DNA of 64,000 nt. Origin: Manis javanica (lineage: Eukaryota; Chordata; Mammalia; Pholidota; Manidae). Made by a program: the position numbers and the translations under genes. The stretch lies in contig NC_133161.1 of the NCBI RefSeq assembly GCF_040802235.1, positions 145,009,121 to 145,073,120 on the forward strand, given 5' to 3'. Positions 1 through 10,500 of this stretch are shown here, piece by piece (the stretch's first letter is position 1; each line of letters starts with the position of its first letter). The notes beneath the pieces were generated by a model. It was not told where the DNA came from. It saw only the letters and a list, made by a program, of their open reading frames with translations, and ran no database searches.

Positions 1-560
1 ATGGGTCCTGCTAATGAGAGGACTCAGGAAAAGAGCAGGCCACCCCAGGAGGACCATGTGATCACACGGCCGGGGCTTTGGGCCACATGAGCCTGAGCTC
101 CAGGGAGGAGAGGAGGCTGGAGATTGGAGTCAATCACACGGCCAGTGATTCAGTCAGTCATCCCTGTGTAATGAGACACCAAAGCTCAGTGGAGTCTCCT
201 GTTTGCTGAGCACTTCAATGTGCCAGGAGGGTGATACGTCCTGATTTATTCCTTATAATAAAACTATAATCATATAAATATAGTGCTTTCCTGGGTCCTA
301 TGAGTCATTCTAGCAAATTATTGAACCTGAGGAGTTTGCTGCTAAATTTGTAGCCAGTTGGTCAGAAGTGGGATAACTTGGGGACCTCTGAGCTTGCAAC
401 TGGAGGTGGAGTGAGGGGTCTTACTGGGGACTGGACCCTCGGCCTGGGGGCGGTGTCTGAGCTAGCTTGTCGTGCCACTTATATCACAGCACTGCAGCTG
501 ATGGTCAGGAAATATATGATTTGCTAGAATGACCTACCCCGCTGAAACATGTGGCTGAAA
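1..560 (+). mobile_element. LTR-like retroviral segment, first copy (cut by window edge)
   Basis: The first 245 bases resemble, in direct orientation, the segment at about 3300-3590. Shared landmarks are the 'gctccaggga' block, a 'cacatggccagtga'-like block and an 'aatgtgccag' block. An AATAAA signal lies at 257-262. It is followed by a stretch in the style of mammalian LTR 3' ends (asparagine/leucine-free, with 'ctagcaaattattgaacc' and 'agccagttggtcagaag'). I read this as an old, diverged LTR of a class III (ERVL-type) element. The family name is not certain without a repeat-library search. Confidence 0.6.
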
Positions 561-1639
561 CATGTGAAGAGCAACACGACAGCAAGGGGTGAGGTTCCTT
601 TGATTCCTTGACAGCCACAGGGTCACCCATGGTTCTGAACAGCAGTTGGGCTGTGATCAGTTAACTGGAGGTAAAAGCTGCCAAGGGAACGTAGAGATCA
701 TAATCCAGATCCTGGGGTGTTGGCTCAGGGGATGCAGAAGAAAATGCAAAATATTAAGGAAAAATTACAAATATAATCCTTTGGTTACTGTTATCCATAA
801 AAGCAAAATGAAAGTGAGAGAGACAGGCCATGCTTAGATTCTGGCCAGCCTTAACCTCAGCCTCTCGTCTTGGGGCCCGGGACGCAGATCCTGATTCCAG
901 TCGGCCTGAGGCACAGCCCGCAGCCTCTGAGCCCTCTCCAAAGGAAAAAATTATTCTGAAATAACAAGTGATGAAGAAGGTGAGACTGATTCCAAAGAGA
1001 GTGGGATAGACAGAGGAGGAAAGCGAAGGACTTGTTCCCCAGGGCAGACATCTAAATGGGTTATTAAAACGGGGGGAGTAAATCAAACACTGATGGGGGG
1101 CAAAACAAAGGTTTTAATGCAGGACTCTTAGGGGTTTAGTGAACCAGTGGGGTCTCTGAAGGTCCCCCAAATGGAAGGGCCCTTAACAAATCTGCTTTAT
1201 TCCCCACTTTGGAGGAATTGGGAAACAGCAAGGCAACGCCAGCAACGAGAAGCCCGCCCTCCTGCTGGGGCAGCGTCTGGAAATTCAATCAAGACAGAGA
1301 GTTATGAAGGGGTCGGGGTCCCTTAGCTCTAGCCCCTGCTGGGGGCTCAAAGCCTCACGCATGTGAGTGGGCGAATGGTGAGAGGGCAGAGAAATTTCTA
1401 AGACTGTGACCTCTGAACCCCATGCACTGTGGTACCAAAAGCCACTGGGGAGGCCCGGAAAGGGGCTATATAATCGGACGGAGAGGATACAGAAATGCAA
1501 GGATTGCTGGGATTAAGGTGAGAGTTCAGATGAAAATTGGAATGTTTAAATAGGCTTACATCAAGTGGTTGCTTCTCCTTCACCCAAATATTTTATGGGA
1601 ATGCATATTAAGTCTGACTGGGGAACACGTACCCTACCT

Positions 1640-2480
1640 GGCATTGTAAAACCAAAACCTGTTGGTGAAATCCTCCTGGGGGGCCACAGTTAAGAATGAA
1701 AGAGTTGATGAGGCCACAATGAGAGTTTGGGTGAAAGTTGATTTATGTGGACACTTTTTATGGAAAGTGATTGCTTCTGTTTTCCCTGAATGTATTACCC
1801 AGTTGGATATTGTATCTGCCTGGGAAATGTTTCCACTCTCTAGTATTATAAAAACAAAAGGCATGTAAATCTGCCCATCAAGCAATATTAATTGGACATT
1901 CCTAATGGGAGTCAAGTCCACACAGATCATAGCCTTCCATGGAGTGTAGAACGGGTCTTAGAGCAAACACCTGTGTGCACCTCCCTGCACGACTGCTGAG
2001 ACTTTGGACTAGAGAATTTCCACCTGAGAGGCAATTACTAACTTGCTATCAGACATTAATTGAAACTGCCCTAATGACTGATAAAGACATTTTATCACCT
2101 GGGTGATATTGGAGAAGTGCTCTAAGAGGAAGGGCAGTGCCCAGGAGAACTCCATAATAAGGTGGGAATGGTTCGTGCAGCCCGTGCTGCTGGTGGGGGA
2201 CGCGCTCAAGAGCAGGTCGACTCGTGTCCCCCAGGACTGACTTGGGAACCACCCGCGGAGCTGCTGGATTCTGTGTCCACGTGGACAGCGCTCTACGAAC
2301 AGCTCTCAACTGACCGACGAAGAGCTGCTTGGTTTATGAACGGCAGCTCCAAGGTGGCCAGACAGCGTGCTGTTTAGAAGACTACCGCTCTGATCAAAGA
2401 TGAGACCGCACCACCCTGGCGGGCTTGATGGCCTGGTATTTGCCACTGTGTTTGGGTTTTTATCTACTCTTGGTCGGTGA
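1640..2480 (+). mobile_element. Decayed retroviral polymerase remnant (RNase H-like fragment)
   Basis: Around 2285-2375 the plus strand encodes a short stretch containing A-W-F-x-N-G-S-S, the pattern of the first catalytic motif of retroviral RNase H (normally W-F-T-D-G-S). The expected aspartate is replaced by asparagine. The surrounding frame is broken by stops and cannot make a working enzyme. The position between two LTR-like segments fits the internal region of an ERVL-type provirus. No gag or protease part was recognised in the rest of this stretch. Confidence 0.5.
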
Positions 2481-3289
2481 CCAATGGCTGGACCTACGCA
2501 ACACACTCTGTGTGGGTGGGAGGGAACACCCAGCGAGGCACTTGCTAGACTAGTATTGCTGCCTGCAGTCTGGACCAGCCCAGTGGCCAAACCTGATGTT
2601 CTTTCCAAAGTGGAAAAGTTTGGCTATAAATGGAGAAAAGGAGAAGTAGGGGCAAGGGGAAAGGAATGAATAGATTAATCATGAATGCAATGAAAGAAAT
2701 CCACTATTCCATGAACACTGTAAAAGAAGCTCGGAGCAGGAAATGATACTGTCTCTTGGCCCAGTATCGCTGAGACTTCTCCTGCTTTGGAAGTTGACGG
2801 GATTGAATGGAAGCCTGCAAAGCTGAGTGGCCTCGACCCCAGAGACATTTTAGTCATATATGATATGATATTGGACTAGACTAATTATTAAAGAGTGTAG
2901 GAGAATCTTGAAATGCGCCAACCTCTTTGACTTGATCTTCAGGTAACATCTACTACAGTGTAATGTGGTAAAACACTGGCATTGTTAGTTAGATCATATT
3001 AATGTTGATGGTCAAATGTATTAGGATATTGAGTTAAAAGCCTCCTAGTGCTACCGAACACGAGCTCTAGATGTTAGGTATATTCATGTTGATATGCTAC
3101 AGCAAATGGAGATGTTCAAACAGTTACAGTTGTTTTGCTAAAAGGAACCAGCGGCCAGGGGTGGCCTGTTGTATAACACAGAATCTGTCTGTCCTTTGGC
3201 CTGATTTCCTGGAATGTGACTTCTCAGATCTTGGGATTTCCCAAGTGGTAGGAGCATCTTTGGTATTCAGAGTGTGTTCTGGTGGTTAT

Positions 3290-3815
3290 GTTCATGAGGT
3301 GGCTCATGGTGGCCCCCAGATGCGTCATGCTAATGAGATGACCCAGGAAGGGACGCAGCCACACCAGAGAGACTGTGTGATTACAGGGTAGGGGCTTTGG
3401 GTGCCATGATATCAGTCTGAGCTCCAGGGAGGGGGGCAGGGCCAGGGATTGAGCTCAGTCACATGGCCAGTGAGTCAATCAATCATACTTATGTAATGAA
3501 ACCCTAATAAAACCTCTGGACACTGAAGCACAGTGGAGCTTCCTGGTTGGAAGCCTTACCAATGTGCCAGATTGGTTGTGTGTCCTGATTCCATGGGGAA
3601 GGGACACATAAGCTCTGTGTTCAGGACCCTCCCAGGCCTTGCCCTACATGTCTTGGGAAAATGAACTGAGTGAGGGCAATTATGTTGGAGGCTGTGCCCC
3701 TAAGCCTGTGGAGTCTGCAGGGACCAGATGGTTGGCATCGGGAGTGAACTCCCCAGCACCCCTCTGGCCTGGCACTAGGCCCTCTTAGAGCAAAACCATC
3801 ACATCTGTCTGAGCA
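3290..3815 (+). mobile_element. LTR-like retroviral segment, second copy
   Basis: This is a direct-orientation, diverged copy of the start of the window: 'tgctaatgag', 'ggggctttggg', 'gagctccaggga', 'tcacatggccagtga' and 'aatgtgccag' occur in the same order. It carries 'ctaataaaacctctgg' near 3505-3520. The two copies differ by many substitutions and indels and diverge completely after about 3600. They may therefore be two related but separately inserted LTRs rather than the two ends of one provirus. Confidence 0.55.
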
Positions 3816-3822
3816 TCTGTGT

Positions 3823-4440
3823 TTGGCACAGCCATTACATAATGAACAGCCATGGTATGATGATGCCTGGCATTGGGCAGAGCCAGAGCAGAGAAGGGGT
3901 AGATTGAAAGAAACAACTGATCGAGCCTATAAAGCTTTACATCTTCGTATTTTTGTACTGATTTTATTACTCATTTCCCTCCTAGATCTGCCACTGTCTG
4001 TAGCTTATGATAAATTTGTGAGCTATTTAGCATAGAAATTAGCTAAATTCAATTCTTCCTCAAGCCAGTCACTTCCCTTGATACTACATTTTGAGGAGGC
4101 TTTAACTCAACCTCCCAATATATGTAATCATCAATATTACTATCATTATATGGCTTTTTTACATAAAGTAGTTGAATCATACCAAAAAACCAGCATCAAA
4201 CCACATCCTAGTACAGCCATAGTATAATTCAGTTTCATCATGGAGGCTATAAGAGTTACAGAGGCATGTTCTATGCCTTCCCATTGGAATTGCACTTTGC
4301 CCATATACCAAATATTTTACGGACAGGCATCATCACAAGTGGCCATGATTTGTAATTGTTACTTTTCCACTGAGCGCTTGTTAGATAGCAGAGCCCACCT
4401 CCTTCCAGGGGGAGGACGCAGGTGGTATTCCGAAGATTCT
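3823..4440 (+). pseudogene. Decayed open frame with a membrane-like segment, possibly retroviral
   Basis: One reading frame runs here with only two interruptions, stops near 4033 and near 4225. It encodes a charged stretch followed by a strongly hydrophobic segment (about residues 43-58 of the first part, rich in Leu/Ile) and later a cysteine-containing part. The composition would fit an envelope-like or leader-like remnant of an endogenous retrovirus, in keeping with the flanking LTR-like DNA. No diagnostic envelope motif is visible and I do not recognise the family. It cannot be expressed as one protein because of the stops. Confidence 0.3.
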
Positions 4441-4699
4441 GACCCCTGCCAACTGTACTACGGGGTGTGGCTCTTGATCTGTTCCCAGAGCAGAAGCAGT
4501 CACAGAGCCCCAGAGAAAGGGTGCAAGCGCCCCAGAGGACGTCCTGAGGTCCGCACATCCCTAAGGTTCCGATTGGAGCTCTCCTTGAGCCACGGCAGCT
4601 CGTGTGGAGGCCTCGGTCGGCAGCCAGGAGGCCCCGTTGGACGAGGGTGGGAGTCCTTTTCCAGGGCTGGGCCCTCGCACTATCCAGCGTCATTTCTTC

Positions 4700-7330
4700 C
4701 CTTGGCTCAATGCCCTTCACCAAAGCCGCCTCAGCCTTCCAAGCTGACTCTGCTTTCCTCCTGGAAGACGACTCCTTCCAATCTGCTTATTCTCGTTAAC
4801 AACTGTTTTTCTCCTCCGAGTCCCTCTTCTCAGTAACAGCAAACTCAGTTTATTCCACTGCAGGGGACGTTTCTCTCCCAAAGCCGTTTCTGTCTCATGG
4901 GCCAGTGCTTTTTGATCCACCATGCATGTTGTTGCCATCGCGCACTAAAGACCTGGGTACAGTCAGGGTACATGTTTTATACCCCAAAATGGTGGGTCCC
5001 CCCCATACTAGGGGTAGATGGGTGGTAGCCACACCTAGGTGTAATCTGAGTATGCCATAAGGCCTCCCATAGCCTTCTTCACCCAGGACAGGGCCATCCC
5101 CAGGAGAGTTGGGGTGTGTCATGTGACACCAACTGCTTTAAGCCCGTAAGAGGCCCTTCTTTTTCCTATTATACCTAACAGCTTCTATCCACAAAAACAA
5201 GGGCGATCTGTGTCTGTGCACATGGCACACTGTGGCATGTTGGCCGTGCAGCTGCTGTATTTGTCCGTTAAAACCAGGGGCTTTCTCAGCTTCAGCTCTC
5301 AAGGTTTACAGTTACACAGTGATCGGTCTGCCAGGAGTTCTATAAAGACCCAGTAGGGAGCAGTTCCTGGAAACTTCTTCCGCGGTGATACCGTTTGTAG
5401 TAAGTATAACCCGAGAGCTTAGAGTCCAAAGACACTGGCATGTTATCAGAGCGCTGTTCAGTCGTCAAAAATCAGTCCATCCCATCGTCACTCCCAAGAC
5501 CAAAATATCTCCTGGAACAGGGCCCCTTAGGTTTGCAGGCCATGTACCACAGGCAAGGTGGTCGTGGCGGACATGGGGCCTCACCGTTCCAGGCCTCTGG
5601 TGCAGCTGTGCTATAGACGCTGTTACCCCTGGTCTGAGCCTCTCTCCAGGCACCAGTGCAGAGCTGGACCTCCCACCCCTGCCGCACACCCACTCCTTCA
5701 CCCTGGACCCTCAGCTGCTAGATCTCCTCTCCATTTGTCACTGATATTTGCAAATGTCTCCCCTGTCTGCAAGGGACTTTAGGTTTGACCACCATACTGA
5801 CTGCCCACAGCAATACCAATCGTGCAAGGGCCCCCACCCTGCCCCTTCCTGTTCATATAGGATAGGGTTACACAGGTCCAGAGTGGATGGAATACTCCTA
5901 CCCCTAGGCAACCCAGCTGCACCCGCTGGGAGGCCCCGTTTAGCACAACCCACCTCGTCAGGCCCTTAGGAGTTCTGACATACAGGTTTGAAAAGAGGGT
6001 TACCGTTTCTTGCTTAGGAATCATCCCTGCTTCTGCCACCACAGTTGCTACCTTGGACAGGGACCAAGGACAGGGACCACTGTGTCCCGCAGGAAAAAGT
6101 AAGTTGAGGTGCTGTGGGGAAGAACAGTGCCGTCTTACTAGCAACCTCTCTGCAGAGTCCCCAGAAAAGCACAGGGACCTCTCCAGTGGGGATCTTGCCC
6201 GGAGCCCCTCATGCTGAGTGTGAACACACACTCATGAAGGTAGTAAGCCAGCCCTTCGTGCTTTTGTCTCTCCCCATTTATTCAACAAATGTTTCAACTG
6301 CCTGATGCAATTCTCCACCCAGCCGCCACTCTGAGGACCATATGCAGCATGGGACGTGCACTTGACATGACACCTCTTGGCCCATGTTGGAACTATGACC
6401 CAGCCACGCTGGTAGAGTGTCTCCTATTCCGATAGAGCTTTTACAGTATTCTAGGCATTTTCATCTACAAGCAGGGCTACTGTAATGTGCCCTTTAAACT
6501 CCCAGAGTAATTCCCTTAGCGTTATGCCCCACATGGCCTGCCTCTAATAATCCAGTTTTTCCCACCCATTTTCCAGGCCATTGGCTACTGCCTATGAGTC
6601 AATAAAACCCCAAACGTGGGGGCTTTTCTCTTTCATCTCCCATCTGGAAGGGGACAGCATGCGATTCCGCCCACTAAACTGATTTTTTCTGATGTTCTTC
6701 AAAAATTTCCATCAGTCAGTCAGAGGGCCGTGGGCTTCCAAACAAGACACTGTTCACTCGGGACCGCCCTCCCTAAGCCCAGCGGCTTTTTGTTGGTCAA
6801 CAGAGAGCTGGTCACAGGGCTGGTGGCTCCTCCAGTGCCTCCAAAGCCAGCCCTGGGAGAAAAGAGGCCCCCTGCTCACGGATGCAGACATATTCCCGGA
6901 GGAGCATGCTTCTGTGCAAGCCATTTGCATCTTATTAAGGAACTTGCTGGGGCGCTGCCTTCCTTAGCAGGGCTTCTCTGACATCGCCCAAGACATTATA
7001 GGTATTTCAGGTTTCAGGAATATTTTCTGTCCTTCAGTCACAGGGGTGGTTTCAATCAACAGCAATAACAAGTTAGTAACTATCTCCTCAATGGCTTACA
7101 TGGTATCCTGCACCTGGAAATTTGCATCTGAGGTGCAAAATCTCAGCAATTGCTACTGTGTGCAACTCACAGACTTTTGCCCTAAGCCCTTCGGGTCAAG
7201 TCTGCACAGGGCTGCTGTACAGAGAATTGGTCCATTCCATGTCAACGTGCCACTGACATGGTTTTGCCCACCGGGTATTCTACACAGTTTCAAATTACCA
7301 ACTAGTGTGGGCTCGGCAATTGTTTAGGTC
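4700..7330 (-). mobile_element. Decayed retroviral polymerase/integrase-like remnant, minus strand
   Basis: Read on the minus strand, 6250-6620 gives broken frames. One contains P-Q-S-G-G-W-x-E followed by L-K-x-L-L-N-K, which resembles the end of a retroviral integrase core. Just before it is an 'F-I-D-S-x-A-V-A-N-G-L' type stretch of RNase H/tether style. Stops and frameshifts are frequent throughout. The orientation is opposite to the LTR-like segments at 1-3815, so this is probably a separate insertion. The parts at 4700-5400 and 6700-7330 are assigned only by continuity and are the weakest. Confidence 0.4.
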
Positions 7331-7541
7331 CTTTACTGCACAAGGTCCCACCTCATGCTGTCAGCCCTGAATGTCACCCCCACCCAGGAACACCTGCCAC
7401 ACACGGGCACACACACATGTACACAGACAGACGCGGGCACACACAGCCTCTGTCCAGCCCTAGAGACATGCTGCGGGCGCTAGCCTTTCTGCCCCACTTA
7501 TGGTGGCACCTACTCTGCTCCCTCCCCACTTCTCTCTGCAG

Positions 7542-10500
7542 CCAGATTTACTGCCATGGGGAGATCCTGCACCAAGTTCAGATGGCCAAGCTCTACCAGG
7601 ATGACAAGCAGTTTGTGGACATGCCACTGTCCTCAGCTCCCGGTGAGGCACCGGGGGGCCCACCTCCTCCTGAACCTCCCACCAAAGATGACAGGGGGCC
7701 AAACCCAGGCGGAGAGGAGCCTTTGATCAGGGAGAGGCTCCTGGGGTCCCACTCATCCTTTCCTGTCGCCTGTCCCCAGACCAAGTCCTGAAGTACTTCA
7801 ACGAGCTGGCCAAGGCGCACAACTCCAGCATCCCCCAGAAGCAGCTGCAGGCTTTCGTCCAAGAACACTTCCAGCCCGTGGGGCAGGAGCTGCAGCCCTG
7901 GATGCCTGAGGACTGGAAAGACAGGTGCCTCCCTGAACAGTGACCAAGAGAGGGCCCTTCATGCTGGCCTGCCCCCCTCATCCATGCGGGGTGGGTGCTT
8001 TTCCAGCCCCCGGATCCTACAGAAGATCTCGGACCCCAAGCTGCGGGCCTGGGCAGGGCAGCTGCACCAGCTCTGGAAGAAGCTGGGAAAGAAGGTATCA
8101 GGGTGCTGGGCCACCTGAGGCTTGGCTCAGGGGCTGGGGCTGGGAGAGGGCTGTGCCAGCACGGGGCTCACACCACCCTGACCACACAGAAGGGGACTCA
8201 TTTCCGAGAACCCAGCCTCTCCCCGCTGGTCCCTTGAACAGAAGCTCTGTGGAAAGAATTCCTCGGAGGGTGAGGAGGAGCACCTACTTATACCTCCTCG
8301 CCTCCTCCCTGAAGGCCTCGAGCCTCCCCAAGGCAAACGGCCTGCCCTGCCGCCTCCAGGCTGCCCAGGCCTGCCTCCCACACCCATGGTGGTGGCTCCT
8401 CCCTGGCCGGGCTCCCGCTCTCCTGAGCTCCCGGCAGGGCCTCTGCGCAGGAACGAGTGACCAGCACGGTCTGCCAGGCATTTCCTCTCCTCTCCCGAGG
8501 CTCCGAGCAGGCAGCAGTTTGCCCAAGGCTGCACAGCACCCGTCCCCCCGCCGGCCCCAGCGCCCTGGCGCCCCTGGCACCCAGTGGGGATCTGGGCTCC
8601 TTTGCCTGCTTGGCCTGCTTCCTCCCCAAGCCTTCAGGAACAAGCCCGCCCCCTTCTGCTGCTCCCCTCAAAACAACTGACAGGCTGACCTCCCCTCTAA
8701 CACCGTGCTACCCCCCCACTCGGACAGAGCTAGGAGGGAATGCACAGAGAAATTTCCAGATCCGGACACACGGCGAGACCCCCGGTCCTACTGTGGCTCT
8801 GTCTCGGCCACGTCAGCCACATTCACCTCGCTGGGCCAAAGGGTTTGGGGCTTCCTGCACAGGAAGGGTGGGCCAGACAATGGGGGTCTAGTGTCTGGGC
8901 CTGGCTTGGTGGGAGCAGCAGAGACCTGGGAGACAAGGGGAGCTGGAGGAGACTGTCCCCTCCTGGGTCCTGACAGGAGACAGATGCTGCTTGGTGAGCA
9001 CCTGCCAGGGCCAGGTGGGGTGCCCAGGGCTCCTGCACACCCCCGAGCTTAGCTGGGACTCCAGACGCCAGCAGGTGGGGACCAGCAGCCCAGGGCCCCA
9101 CGGCTCAGGCCTTGAGCAAAGCCACATGGCAGGGCAGCAGCAGAGAAGAGCTCAAGCCTGGGCCGCCAGGCCCCAAAGCCAGCAGCTGCCAGGGCCTCTG
9201 CTGCTGAAGCCCCTCCAGCCTCCACCCCCTGGGGCCTCTGGGCTCCCTGTGCCCTCTCCCCCTGCAGGTGAAGCCAGCGGTCTCCAGCCACCCTGAGCAG
9301 TTCTCCCTGATTTACTCGGAGCACCCCTTCATTGTGCCCGGCGGGCGCTTTGTTGAATTCTACTACTGGTGTGAGGCGGGCGCTGCGGGGTGGCGCGGGG
9401 CAGGGAGGTGGGAGCCAGGGCCAGCGGGGTGCCTTGAGCGGGGCGGGCATGCAGGGCAGAGGGTGGCATGGGCGATGCCTGAGCGGGCCCTTCCCCCAGG
9501 GACTCCTACTGGGTGATGGAGGGGCTGCTCCTCTCTGAGATGACTGGGACGGTGAAGGGCATGCTGCAGAACTTCCTGGACCTGGTGAAAAAGTAAGGGG
9601 GGCCTGGGAGCCTCACGGCCACATGGAGGAGAAGCAGTGCCCTGGGCTTGTGGCTGGATCGCCCTGGAGGCCGGGCAGCTGCGTCTCAGCCAGCCTCCGT
9701 GTTGGCAGCTACGGGCATGTCCCCAACGGGGCCCGCGTGTACTACCTGCAGCGGAGCCAGCCGCCCCTCCTGACCCTCATGATGGAGCGCTACGTGACTC
9801 ACACCAACGACACGGCCTTCCTGCGGTGGGTCCGTGACCCTGCTGCCCTGCGGGCCCCCACCCGAGACCCCCAAGGCAGGGCTGAGCAGGTGTGCGTGGG
9901 CTGAGGTGTGGCCTGCTCACCCCAGGGACAACATTGGGACCTTGGCCTTGGAACTGGACTTCTGGACTGTGAACAGGAGCGTCTCCGTGAGCTTGGGGGG
10001 GAAGAGCTACATCCTGAATCGCTACTATGTCCCTTATGGGGGCCCCAGGTGAGGATCTGCGGGGCAGCCTCCCGGCCTCTGGTCTCTCCACTCTGCTTGG
10101 AGTGTCATGACCTCCTGGGCAGGGAGTAAGGGACTCAGCCCCCGTCAGTGGTGGGCAGCCCAGGGCTATGGGGCCTACGGGCAGCGGAGTCTACATGGGT
10201 CAGCCTCCAGCCTGAGCAAGAGGCTTAGAGCCTCCTAGCGCCAGGCTGCCCACCCTCCTCTGGGCAGGCCGGAGTCCTACAGCAAAGATGCGGAGCTGGC
10301 AGGCGCACTGCCGGAAGGTGAGCAGCAACAGGGTAAGCAGGTCTGGGTGGGCCGGGCACCTGCAGCTGCGTCAGGCCTGGCCCTGGTCTGCTGCTGCCTG
10401 TCCTCACAGGGGACCGTGATGCCCTGTGGGCTGAACTCAAGGCTGGGGCCGAGTCCGGCTGGGATTTCTCTTCACGCTGGCTCGCGGGAAGCCCAAACCC

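Noticed and set aside
7940-8891. Long plus-strand frames in the TREH intron
   Set aside because: Exons 7780-7924, 8007-8094 and 9268-9368 join in frame without them; GC-rich intron artefacts.
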